64,000 nt of DNA from the NCBI GenBank assembly GCA_020850735.1, contig JADZEE010000106.1, forward strand, positions 1-64,000, read 5' to 3'. Source of the stretch: Gammaproteobacteria bacterium. GTDB taxonomy: Bacteria; Pseudomonadota; Gammaproteobacteria; JADZEE01. Of this stretch, positions 56,448-64,000 are shown piece by piece (position 1 is the first letter of the stretch; each line of letters begins with the position of its first letter). The notes under the pieces are model-generated. The model made no database searches and had not been told where the DNA came from. It saw only the letters and a list, made by a program, of their open reading frames with translations. The translations under genes were made by a program, and so were the position numbers.

Positions 56448-57785
56448 TCAAGCGCTCAAGATTCTCCCAAGATTAGTGTAATCTTCGTTTATCTTCGCTT
56501 CACTGCGCCTAAGATCCGCTATCTTCCGGCAAGCGTGCAGTACTGTCGTGTGGTCACGCCCGCCAAATGCATCGCCGATCTCCGGCAGACTGTGGTTGGT
56601 GAGCTCTTTCGCCAGTGCCATCGCGATCTGCCGCGGTCTGGCCACCGACCGGCTGCGACGCTTGGAAAGCAGATCGGCGAACCGGATCTTGTAGTACTCG
56701 GCCACGGTCTTCTGGATGTTTTCGATGGTGATCAGCTTGTCCTGCAGGGCCAGCAGATCCTTGAGCGCTTCCTTGACGAAATCCAGCGTGATCGCCCGCC
56801 CGGTGAAATGCGCATTGGCGATGACCCGGTGCAAAGCCCCTTCCAGATCGCGAATGTTCGATCGAAAACGCTTGGCCACGAAGAACGCCACCTCGTCCGG
56901 CAGCGAGATGTGCACGAGTGCCGCTTTGCTCATCAGAATCGCGACCCGTGTCTCCAGCTCCGGCGGCTCGGTCGCGACCGTCAGCCCCCAGCCAAAGCGT
57001 GACTTCAACCGCTCCTCCACTCCCGAGACCTCACGCGGGTAGCGATCGCAGGTGAGCACGATCTGCTGCTGGCCCTCTAGCAAGGCGTTGAAGGTGTGAA
57101 AAAATTCTTCCTGCGAGCGTTCCTTGTTCGCGAAGACCTGGATGTCATCGATGAGCAAGGCGTCCACCGACCGGTAAAAGCGTTTGAAATCGTTGATGGC
57201 GTTGTGTTGCAGCGCCTTCACCATGTCGGCGACGAAGCGTTCCGAATGCAGGTATACCACCTTGGCACCGGGGCGCATCGCGAGGATCAGGTTGCCGAGC
57301 GCGTGCATCAGGTGTGTCTTGCCGAGGCCTACACCGCCACAGATGAACAACGGGTTATAAGCCTTGCCCGGATTGCCGGCGACCTGCATCGAGGCCGCGC
57401 GCGCCAGCTGATTCGATTTGCCCTCGACGAATGTGTCGAAGGTGAAGTCCGGTTTCAGCCCACTCGCGTGTCGCGGTGAGCGTCCTGCTCTGTCCGCCGC
57501 GCCGACCTGCGGCGCTGCCGCGACCGTGATGGCTTCCGGCGTGTCGCTGCCAATCGTGAGTTCGACACCGTAGGCGCCGTTGCCGGAAACCTCCCGCAGC
57601 AGATCGGTGATCCGTGTCAGGTATCGTTCCCGGATCCAGTCACGTACGAACCGGTTCGGCGCCAGCAGCTCCACTGCGGCACCATTCTCGCGGGCGTGCA
57701 GCGGGCGGATCCAGGTGTTGAACTGTTGCGGCGGCAGCTCGCTCTCGAGGCGCTCCAGACAGCGCCGCCACACCTGTACCCCCAC
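56448..57785 (-). CDS. dnaA: Chromosomal replication initiator protein DnaA
   Basis: 445 residues. Domain I ([20 protein letters not shown]), Walker [17 protein letters not shown], Walker [11 protein letters not shown], and the DNA-binding signature [15 protein letters not shown] in domain IV are all present. It melts the origin and loads the helicase. The start is a GTG with an AGGGGGAAGAG ribosome site. A DnaA box lies about 95 bases upstream, consistent with autoregulation. Confidence 0.97.
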   Translation of the reverse strand: MGVQVWRRCLERLESELPPQQFNTWIRPLHARENGAAVELLAPNRFVRDWIRERYLTRITDLLREVSGNGAYGVELTIGSDTPEAITVAAAPQVGAADRAGRSPRHASGLKPDFTFDTFVEGKSNQLARAASMQVAGNPGKAYNPLFICGGVGLGKTHLMHALGNLILAMRPGAKVVYLHSERFVADMVKALQHNAINDFKRFYRSVDALLIDDIQVFANKERSQEEFFHTFNALLEGQQQIVLTCDRYPREVSGVEERLKSRFGWGLTVATEPPELETRVAILMSKAALVHISLPDEVAFFVAKRFRSNIRDLEGALHRVIANAHFTGRAITLDFVKEALKDLLALQDKLITIENIQKTVAEYYKIRFADLLSKRRSRSVARPRQIAMALAKELTNHSLPEIGDAFGGRDHTTVLHACRKIADLRRSEAKINEDYTNLGRILSA

Positions 57786-57880
57786 GGTGACTCTTCCCCC
57801 TGCGACGATTGGTTTTCGACTGCACTGATGGGGCGACCATCGGTGACTGGAGACCGCCAGTCTATACCCGCACGCAGGCG

Positions 57881-57889
57881 TTATCCACA
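57881..57889 (+). promoter_or_regulatory. DnaA box upstream of dnaA
   Basis: TTATCCACA, an exact consensus DnaA box, in the gap between dnaA and rpmH. It is likely involved in dnaA autoregulation or in origin function. Confidence 0.8.
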
Positions 57890-57918
57890 GCCTGTCTGCG
57901 CGCGCGCCGCCGCCAAAA

Positions 57919-57948
57919 TTGACAGAAATTGCCCGCAGATCGTAGTAT
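57919..57948 (+). promoter_or_regulatory. Promoter of rpmH-rnpA
   Basis: TTGACA (57919-57924) and TAGTAT (57943-57948) with an 18-base spacer, 40 bases before the rpmH start. The -35 is perfect. Confidence 0.7.
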
Positions 57949-57988
57949 TCGCAGCCTTTTTTTGCTCCGCAGGCCTGAGGGGCCAGTC

Positions 57989-58123
57989 ATGAAACGCACG
58001 TATCAACCCAGCAACACTAGGCGCAAGCGCACCCACGGCTTTCGTATTCGCATGCGCACGAAGAACGGCCGCAAGGTTCTCGCCGCGCGCCGAGCGAAGG
58101 GCCGCGTCCGCCTCGGCGTCTGA
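57989..58123 (+). CDS. rpmH: 50S ribosomal protein L34
   Basis: 44 residues, [22 protein letters not shown] then the Arg/Lys-rich rest; essentially the invariant L34 sequence. It binds 23S rRNA. It is divergent from dnaA and followed by rnpA after 10 bases, the universal arrangement. Confidence 0.98.
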   Translation: MKRTYQPSNTRRKRTHGFRIRMRTKNGRKVLAARRAKGRVRLGV

Positions 58124-58133
58124 TCGCCCGCGG

Positions 58134-58508
58134 ATGCGCCGGCCACGCGTTCTCGCCCCGCTGCGCGGCGCTGAAACCTTCCGTCAGGTTCTGAGTCGGG
58201 GTGCGCGTGTGCGCACCGCCTGTTTCCGGGCTCGGGCGCAGGTCTGCGCCGCCTCGCTTCCTGTCAGGCTCGGATTCGCCATCGGTCGGCGCGCCGTCCC
58301 GCGCGCCGTCGATCGCAATCGACTCAAGCGTCTGGTCCGGGAGAGTGCCCGTCGATCTGCCGCGTCCCTGTGCGGCCTCGAGATCGTCGTCGGCGCCGAG
58401 CGCTGTGCGCTCGCGCTCAGCAATGCGCAAATCACGCTGCAGCTCGACCGCCTCTGGAGTCGCCTCAACCACGACCGCGCTCGACAAAGCGGCAGCACCT
58501 CGCCATGA
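58134..58508 (+). CDS. rnpA: Ribonuclease P protein component
   Basis: 124 residues. RVLAPLRGAETFRQVLSRG at the start, ARLGFAIGRRAVPRAVDRNRLKRLVRE with the RNR-type basic motif that contacts the RNA subunit. It assists 5' maturation of tRNA. yidD, which normally follows, is missing: only 39 bases separate rnpA from yidC. Confidence 0.94.
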   Translation: MRRPRVLAPLRGAETFRQVLSRGARVRTACFRARAQVCAASLPVRLGFAIGRRAVPRAVDRNRLKRLVRESARRSAASLCGLEIVVGAERCALALSNAQITLQLDRLWSRLNHDRARQSGSTSP

Positions 58509-58547
58509 TGTCGGCCGCCCGGCTCCTCACCCCGCCGCATCGTTACC

Positions 58548-60194
58548 GTGGATAATCCCCGCCTGTTTCTGCTCGTCGCGTTCGCTTTCGTCAGCCTCAT
58601 GCTGTGGCAGGCCTGGCAGCGTGATTATGGACCGCAGCGAGCGCCCCCCGCGGTCCAGGCACGGTCGCAGGGCGAGAGCACGGCCGACGTCGCCGTACCG
58701 ATCCCGGACGTCGGCACGGCGCCGGCCGAGACACCGGCACCGCCCGGCATGGCCGCGGTGCGCGATGAGACGCCGGTGTCGGCACGGATCAGCGTACGCA
58801 CCGACGTGCTCCACGTCGGCATCGACATGGCGGGCGGCACGATCGCCCATGTGTCCCTGCCCGCCTACCCGCTCACGCTGGACGAACCGGGCGAGGGGCT
58901 GGTCCTGCTCGACGACTCCGAGGAGCTGTACTTCGTGCTCCAGAGCGGTCTGCTCGGCAGCGAGGATGCGCCCGCGCACCGGGACACCTTCGAGGCCGAC
59001 GCCGAGCGTTACGAACTCGCTCCGGGCAGCGAGCAGATCGAGGTCCGCTTGCACCGGCGCAGCGCCGGCCTCGACGTCACGAAGGTCTTTACGTTCAGGC
59101 GCGGCAGCTACCTGGTGGACATGCGCTACGAGGTACGTAACGACGGCAGCGCAGCCGTGCAGTTGCGTCGCTACGATCAGCTCCAGCGCGCCATGCCGCC
59201 GAACAAGCGCGGACTGGTGCGAACCTTCACCGGTGCCGCGCTGTCGCCACCGGACAGCCGTTACGAGAAGCTGAGCTTCGAAGACCTTGCCAAGGAACCG
59301 GTCGATTACAGCAAGGTCGATGGCTGGCTCGCTTTCATCCAGCACTACTTCGTCGCCGCGCTGGTGCCGCCTGCCGGACTCGAAGCCCACTATTACTCAA
59401 AGGCGCTACCCAATGATCGCTACCTGGTCGGCGTCTACGGACCCGCGCAGACCATCGCGCCGGGCGCCAGCGCGAGCTTCGCGGCCGCCGCCTATCTCGG
59501 GCCCAAGGACCAGGACACCCTGGAGACCATCGCCCCGGGCCTCGATCTGACGGTCGATTACGGTGTGCTCTGGTTCATCGCCAAGCCGCTGTTTCACACC
59601 CTGACGTTCATCCACCGCGTCACCGGCAACTGGGGCTGGTCGATCATTCTGCTCACGGTTCTCGTCAAGGCGCTGTTCTTCTACCCCTCCGCCATCGGCT
59701 ACCGCTCGATGGCGAAAATGCGTCGTGTCACGCCGCGCCTGCAGGCCATCCGCGAGCGCTACGCCGACGACCGCGCGCGCCTGCAGCAGGCGATGATGGA
59801 GATCTACAAAGAAGAGAAGATCAATCCGCTCAGCGGCTGTCTGCCCATTCTCATCCAGGTGCCCGTGTTCATTTCCCTGTACTGGGTGCTGCTCGAGAGT
59901 GTGGAGCTGCGCCAGGCACCGTTCATCCTGTGGCTGCACGATCTGTCCACGCCCGATCCCTTCTTCGCGTTGCCGCTTTTCATGGGCGTCACGATGTGGG
60001 CGCAGCAAAAGCTCAATCCCGCACCGCTCGACCCCGTGCAGCAGCGGGTGATGCAGTTCCTGCCCGTGGTGTTCACGGTGATGTTCGCGTGGTTCCCTTC
60101 CGGTCTCGTCCTGTACTGGACGGTGAGCAATATTCTGTCCATCGCCCAGCAGTACGTGATCACCCGTCGCATCGAGCAGGGCATCGAGGCCTGA
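58548..60194 (+). CDS. yidC: Membrane protein insertase YidC
   Basis: 548 residues. An N-terminal helix (RLFLLVAFAFVSLMLWQAW), a ~270-residue periplasmic domain, and the five-helix insertase core (GNWGWSIILLTVLVKALFFYPS, the KINPLSGCLPILIQVPVFISLYWVLLESVELRQ segment). It inserts membrane proteins, alone or with SecYEG. The start is GTG; no ATG is in range. Confidence 0.96.
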   Translation: MDNPRLFLLVAFAFVSLMLWQAWQRDYGPQRAPPAVQARSQGESTADVAVPIPDVGTAPAETPAPPGMAAVRDETPVSARISVRTDVLHVGIDMAGGTIAHVSLPAYPLTLDEPGEGLVLLDDSEELYFVLQSGLLGSEDAPAHRDTFEADAERYELAPGSEQIEVRLHRRSAGLDVTKVFTFRRGSYLVDMRYEVRNDGSAAVQLRRYDQLQRAMPPNKRGLVRTFTGAALSPPDSRYEKLSFEDLAKEPVDYSKVDGWLAFIQHYFVAALVPPAGLEAHYYSKALPNDRYLVGVYGPAQTIAPGASASFAAAAYLGPKDQDTLETIAPGLDLTVDYGVLWFIAKPLFHTLTFIHRVTGNWGWSIILLTVLVKALFFYPSAIGYRSMAKMRRVTPRLQAIRERYADDRARLQQAMMEIYKEEKINPLSGCLPILIQVPVFISLYWVLLESVELRQAPFILWLHDLSTPDPFFALPLFMGVTMWAQQKLNPAPLDPVQQRVMQFLPVVFTVMFAWFPSGLVLYWTVSNILSIAQQYVITRRIEQGIEA

Positions 60195-60377
60195 GAGGCT
60201 GTGAAACCATCACCGCGCCTGCTGCGACGGCTCCTGTACGCCCCTGGCGGCGTTGCGGGGACCCCCGAATTCGTTGCCGCAGGCCCGCTGTGCGCGCGAT
60301 CTTGTGCACCCCCGCGCCTGGCCACAAACGCCCGGGAACCGTCTCGCTACGGCGGGCGAATGTTTCACAAGCTCTGA
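60192..60377. repeat. Long imperfect inverted repeat between yidC and mnmE
   Basis: The ends pair as TGAGAGGCTGTGAAAC and the reverse of GTTTCACAAGCTCTGA (13 of 16), and further inward GCGACGGCTCC matches the complement of a GGAACCGTCTCGC stretch. Together they make a ~185-base fold-back. The unit begins at the yidC stop and contains no gene. It could be a small mobile palindrome or a long RNA hairpin. Confidence 0.55.
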
Positions 60378-60403
60378 GTGGGGCAGTTTCGCGCTCGCCG
60401 CCG

Positions 60404-61753
60404 ATGGCGTCGTCGTCCACCGATACCATCGCCGCCATCGCCACCGCGCACGGTTACGGCGGTATCGGCATCGTGCGCATCTCCGGACCGGCTGTGCCGG
60501 CCATCGCCGCCGCCGTTCTCGGCCGCGTGCCGCGCGCACGCCACGCCACGTTCAGCCCGTTTCTCGATGCTTCGGCTGCGCCCATCGACGCCGGCATCGC
60601 CCTGTACTACCCGGCGCCCCGCTCCTATACCGGCGAGGACGTGCTCGAGCTCCAGGGCCACGGCGGTCCGGTCGTCCTCGAGTTGCTGCTCGAACGCGTC
60701 GTTCAGGCAGGCGCGCGCCGGGCCCGTCCCGGCGAATTCTCCGAGCGCGCGTTCCTGAACGGGCGTATCGATCTCGCGCAGGCCGAAGCAGTCGCCGACC
60801 TCATCGCCAGCACCTCCGCCCGCGCGGCCCGCGCTGCCACCCGAACCCTGCAGGGCGCGTTCTCGCAGCGCGTGCACGCGCTCACCGAAGCGCTGATCGC
60901 CCTGCGTGTCGACGCCGAGGCGAGTATCGATTTCAGCGTCGATGACATCGAGCCCGGGAACGCCTTCACCGAGCGTCTCGAACGGCTCCTGAACGACGTC
61001 GCCGCGCTGCGCACGCAGGCCCGAGCGGGGACCGTCCTGCGCGATGGCGTCGATGTCGTCATTGCCGGCGCGCCGAACGCCGGCAAGTCTTCGCTGCTGA
61101 ATCGCCTCGCGCGCAGCGAACGCGCGATCGTCACCCCCGTGCCGGGCACGACCCGCGATCTGGTGCGCGAGCAGATCGTGCTCAATGGTCTGCCGCTGCA
61201 GATCGTGGACCCGGCCGGGCTGCGCGAGGATGCCGACAGCGTCGAGGCGGAAGGGATCCGGCGCGCGCAGTCAGCCATCCGTACCGCCGACGAGGTGTTG
61301 CTCGTCAGTGTCGCCGGGCAGGAGGATGACGGCATGGAGGCGCGGGTGCGTGTGCTGCTCGCGCCCGGCGCCCGGCTCACGCGGGTCGTCAACAAGATCG
61401 ATCTGGTCGGCTGGGAGGCGGCGGTGGTCGCCACGGGCGACGCTACCGAGATCCGCGTGTGCGCCGTGAGCGGCGCCGGCATCGATGCGCTCGAAGCCCA
61501 CCTGTGCACGGCGCGAGCCGGGCGTGGTGCGCCGGGTGAAGGCGATTTCACCGCCCGTGCCCGCCACGTCGACGCTCTGACCCGTGTCCACGACACGCTC
61601 GCTTGCGCCCGCGACCTCGAAACCGAGGGCACCATCGATCTTTTCGCCGAACACCTGCGCTTGGCGCAGCTCACCCTCGCCGAGATCACCGGAGACTTCA
61701 CGGCCGACGACCTGCTTGGCGCCATCTTTTCGAGTTTCTGCATCGGCAAGTGA
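60404..61753 (+). CDS. mnmE: tRNA modification GTPase MnmE
   Basis: 449 residues. N-terminal folate-binding domain (DTIAAIATAHGYGGIGIVRISGPA, SYTGEDVLELQGHGGP, RARPGEFSERAFLNGRIDLAQAEAVADLI), a G domain with GAPNAGKSSLLN, TTRD and NKIDL, and the FCIGK C terminus. It makes 5-carboxymethylaminomethyl uridine in tRNA with MnmG. The G3 motif reads DPAG instead of the usual DTAG. mnmG is not adjacent. Confidence 0.95.
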   Translation: MASSSTDTIAAIATAHGYGGIGIVRISGPAVPAIAAAVLGRVPRARHATFSPFLDASAAPIDAGIALYYPAPRSYTGEDVLELQGHGGPVVLELLLERVVQAGARRARPGEFSERAFLNGRIDLAQAEAVADLIASTSARAARAATRTLQGAFSQRVHALTEALIALRVDAEASIDFSVDDIEPGNAFTERLERLLNDVAALRTQARAGTVLRDGVDVVIAGAPNAGKSSLLNRLARSERAIVTPVPGTTRDLVREQIVLNGLPLQIVDPAGLREDADSVEAEGIRRAQSAIRTADEVLLVSVAGQEDDGMEARVRVLLAPGARLTRVVNKIDLVGWEAAVVATGDATEIRVCAVSGAGIDALEAHLCTARAGRGAPGEGDFTARARHVDALTRVHDTLACARDLETEGTIDLFAEHLRLAQLTLAEITGDFTADDLLGAIFSSFCIGK

Positions 61754-61843
61754 CCGTGTCGCCTTGCGATCACCGAGTCGCCGTCGCCGCGCCATCCGGT
61801 ATCTGCTAACGTCCCGTCATGCGCTCGTGGAGAATTGCCCGTC

Positions 61844-62248
61844 ATGACCCTCATGGTCCCGGTGTCCGTCGGTGAGCTGATCGACAAGATCACGATTCTC
61901 GAAATCAAGGCCGAGCGCATCGCCGATCCGGTCAAGCGCGGCAACGTCGAACGCGAGCTGGCCATGCTGCGCGAGGTCTGGCGCAAGTGCGAGCACGCCA
62001 GCGCTCCGATCGACGAAGAGTACGCCGCGCTCAAGCGAGTCAATTCCACACTGTGGGACATCGAGGACCGTATCCGCGACAAGGAACGCACCGCGCAGTT
62101 CGATGCCGGTTTCATCGAGCTCGCCCGTCAGGTCTACCTGAACAACGACGCGCGCGCGGCGCTCAAGCGCGAGCTGAATGTCAGGCTCGGTTCGACGCTG
62201 GTGGAGGAGAAGTCCTACAGCGTCTACCAGGACACGCCGGGCGACTAG
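61844..62248 (+). CDS. DUF6165 family protein
   Basis: 134 residues, VPVSVGELIDKITILEIKAERI at the start, then a helical, highly charged body (EEYAALKRVNSTLWDIEDRIRDKE) ending YSVYQDTPGD. I recognise the family signature but not a function; such genes are often placed beside LPS-type glycosyltransferases, as here. The ATG at 61844 is chosen because GGAG lies 11 bases upstream. The next gene starts 3 bases after its stop. Confidence 0.8.
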   Translation: MTLMVPVSVGELIDKITILEIKAERIADPVKRGNVERELAMLREVWRKCEHASAPIDEEYAALKRVNSTLWDIEDRIRDKERTAQFDAGFIELARQVYLNNDARAALKRELNVRLGSTLVEEKSYSVYQDTPGD

Positions 62249-62251
62249 CGG

Positions 62252-63226
62252 ATGCCGAGCCTGCTCGTCTACGTCATCGGTGACCGCCTCGGTGACGGCA
62301 TGCTCAAGCTGCCTCTCATCCGCGCGCTGCGCGGCGCGTTTCCCAATCACCGCATCGTCTGGATGGCCGGCTGGCGCAAGAGCGTGTTCAAGGGACCGCT
62401 CGCACCGCTCGTCACCGGTCTCATCGACGAAGTGCGCGAGGAGGCGGGACTGGGGGTGAGCCTGCGCGAGCTGTTGCGCCGGCCGCTCGCGGCAGAGCGC
62501 TTCGACATCGTCATCGACACGCAGCAGCGCCTGGTCACCACACTCGTCCTGCGGCGCATCCCGCACGATCTGTTCGTGTCGCCTGCGGCGCGCTTCCGGC
62601 TTTCGGACCGGCGCCCCGCAACCCCGCGCCCGCACTCGGTCACGGCCCGTCTGCTGCAACTGTTCGAACTCGCCGCCGGCCGTCCTCTGCAAGTCGACCC
62701 CGTCGTGCGCGTGGACGAAGCGTTCGAACGCGCGGCAGCCGCGCTGCTGCCGGCCGGTCCCCGGTACCTCGGTTTCGCGCCCGGGGCCGGCGGTGCCCGC
62801 AAGCGCTGGCCGCTCGAGCGATTCATCGATCTCGCCGCGCGCTTTGCCGCACGCGGCTGCGTACCGGTGTTCTTTCTCGGCCCGGACGAGGCCGCCTGGC
62901 GGGAGCGCATCGCCGCCGCCGTGCCTGCGGCACGCTTTCCGGAACACGAAGGCGGCCAGCGCGCCGGCCCGCTGCTCGCCGTGGCGCTCGGCGCCCGCCT
63001 CGCGGCGGCGGTCAGCAACGACGCCGGTCCCGGGCACCTGCTCGCCGCGAGCGGTATCCCCGTGCTCACCCTGTTCGGACGAACGGCCGCCGGGAAGTTC
63101 GCGGCCGCGCCCAATCGTCACGTGCTGCGCGCGGCCGATTTCGGCGGCGACGACGTGGCCTGCATACCGGTCGATGCGGTCGCCGGCCGGATCGAGCTGC
63201 TGCTGCGGCCGGCGCCGCCGGCATGA
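62252..63226 (+). CDS. Glycosyltransferase family 9 protein
   Basis: 324 residues. VIGDRLGDGMLKLPLIRALRGAFP opens a GT9-like Rossmann domain; FAPGAGGARKRWPLERFIDLAARF and VSNDAGPGHLLAASGIPVLTLFG are the donor-binding signatures of heptosyltransferase-like enzymes. It probably adds a sugar to lipopolysaccharide at the inner membrane. The substrate is unknown. It overlaps the next gene as ATGA. Confidence 0.9.
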   Translation: MPSLLVYVIGDRLGDGMLKLPLIRALRGAFPNHRIVWMAGWRKSVFKGPLAPLVTGLIDEVREEAGLGVSLRELLRRPLAAERFDIVIDTQQRLVTTLVLRRIPHDLFVSPAARFRLSDRRPATPRPHSVTARLLQLFELAAGRPLQVDPVVRVDEAFERAAAALLPAGPRYLGFAPGAGGARKRWPLERFIDLAARFAARGCVPVFFLGPDEAAWRERIAAAVPAARFPEHEGGQRAGPLLAVALGARLAAAVSNDAGPGHLLAASGIPVLTLFGRTAAGKFAAAPNRHVLRAADFGGDDVACIPVDAVAGRIELLLRPAPPA

Positions 63227-64000
63227 GCCCGCAGGCACTGCTCGTGGCGCTCAGCAACGTCGGTGATGCCGTGCTGACGACGCCCGTGCTGGAAGCGCTG
63301 CACGCATTCGATCCGCGACTGGTCATCGACATCGTCGCCGATCGTCGATCCGCGCAGCTGTTCGAGCACTGCCCCTACCGCGGTCGCATCGTGCTCAAGG
63401 ACAAACGCGCGGGACTGGGCGGTGTGGTCGCGCTGGTTCGGGAGCTGCGCCGCGTGCGCTACCGTTACGTCGTCGATCTGCGCACCCACGTCCTCGGCTA
63501 TCTCCTGCGCACCGACCGGGTACTCGCCAAGTGGCGATCGCCTCCGGCCGGTGTGCACGCCGTCGAGGAGCACTGCGCGGTTCTGCAGCCGCTGGTCGGC
63601 GATCGGGTGCCGCCGCCCGCGCGGATCTGGCTGACGGAAAGACTACGCGCGGATGCCCGCATTGCGGTCGGCGCCCGCGGCGAGGAGCGCGTGCTGGCCC
63701 TGGGGCCCGGCGCCAACTGGCCGGGCAAGATCTGGCCCGCCGCGCGTTACCGCGAGCTCGCGGCCCGCGTATGCGCGGACTTCGATCGTATCGTCATCCT
63801 CGGCAATTCGGCCGAGCGCGAGCTCGGCGAGCAAGTGCGGGCCGGCATCACGCTGCCCGCCGTCAACCTGGCCGGCGCGACCGATCTGCTCCAGGCGGCC
63901 GCCGTACTCGGCGGCTGCCGGGCGTTCGTCGGCAACGATTCGGGCCTCGGGCATCTGGCGGCGGCCATCGGTACACCGACGCTGGTCGTGTTCGGTCCGG
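63223..64000 (+). CDS. Glycosyltransferase family 9 protein, cut by window end
   Basis: The first 259 residues are in the window and no stop codon is reached. LVALSNVGDAVLTTPVLEALHAFDP, then LALGPGANWPGKIWPAARYRELAARV and FVGNDSGLGHLAAAIGTPTLVVFGP place it in family 9, related to the preceding gene and to ADP-heptose:LPS heptosyltransferases. It starts within the stop of the upstream gene (ATGA). Expect about 330-350 residues in full. Confidence 0.9.
   Translation, partial: MSPQALLVALSNVGDAVLTTPVLEALHAFDPRLVIDIVADRRSAQLFEHCPYRGRIVLKDKRAGLGGVVALVRELRRVRYRYVVDLRTHVLGYLLRTDRVLAKWRSPPAGVHAVEEHCAVLQPLVGDRVPPPARIWLTERLRADARIAVGARGEERVLALGPGANWPGKIWPAARYRELAARVCADFDRIVILGNSAERELGEQVRAGITLPAVNLAGATDLLQAAAVLGGCRAFVGNDSGLGHLAAAIGTPTLVVFGP

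Noticed and set aside
58505-58555. 16-codon frame after rnpA as a yidD remnant
   Set aside because: No similarity to YidD (no Cys pair or Pro-Thr-Cys-Ser motif); it merely overlaps the yidC start.

Overview
The window is 64 kb of G+C-rich chromosomal DNA from a gammaproteobacterium. Three things point there. The order pilT-pilU / yggS-proC-yggT-yggU and the order exonuclease III-pyrE-slmA-argB-algC-coaBC-radC-rpmB-rpmG are those of Pseudomonas-like and related gammaproteobacteria. SlmA itself is a gammaproteobacterial protein. The replication-origin block gyrB-recF-dnaN-dnaA-rpmH-rnpA-yidC-mnmE lies at the right. I cannot name the genus; PEP-CTERM proteins, type IV pilus motors, an aa3-type cytochrome oxidase and a desaturase suggest a free-living aerobic, surface-associated organism. 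There is no rRNA, tRNA, CRISPR array, prophage or intact insertion sequence that I can see; almost all the DNA is coding and most genes sit in tightly overlapping operons (many ATGA, GTGA and TTGA junctions).

Layout. 1-4.8 kb is the most accessory part: two PEP-CTERM surface proteins, a polyphosphate kinase 2 gene with a problematic 5' end, small unknown genes, a frameshifted enoyl/feruloyl-CoA hydratase fragment, a DUF1272 zinc protein and a REP-like palindrome. 4.8-8.3 kb holds three consecutive type IV pilus retraction-type ATPases. 8.5-13.2 kb has yggS, proC, yggT, yggU, a DUF4426 gene, exonuclease III and pyrE. 13.3-20.8 kb has a DUF4124 coiled-coil protein, slmA, argB, a membrane-anchored phosphomannomutase, coaBC, radC and ribosomal proteins L28 and L33. 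20.8-24 kb has a desaturase and an orphan hydantoinase A. 24.2-29 kb is a GldA/GldF/GldG/DUF4340 ABC cluster ending in mutM. 29-34.7 kb (minus strand) has two M16 proteases, rsmD, coaD and ggt, divergent from ftsY-ftsE-ftsX and rpoH (34.7-38.4 kb). 38.4-47 kb is the cytochrome c oxidase locus (coxB, coxA, small assembly protein, ctaG, coxC, DUF2909, SURF1, SCO-like protein, cyoE). 47-50.9 kb is the biotin operon bioBFCD, divergent from comF. 51.6-60.2 kb is the origin region. 60.4-64 kb has mnmE followed by a DUF6165 gene and two family 9 glycosyltransferases, the second cut by the window edge.

Regulatory sites seen directly: a perfect CIRCE (HrcA) operator in front of rpoH, a BirA-type operator in front of the biotin operon, two parS-like sites inside recF, DnaA boxes beside dnaA, REP-type palindromes, and several factor-independent terminators. 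The HrcA-to-sigma32 wiring and the parS sites embedded in recF are the observations I consider most worth following. No wholly new multi-gene system is evident.
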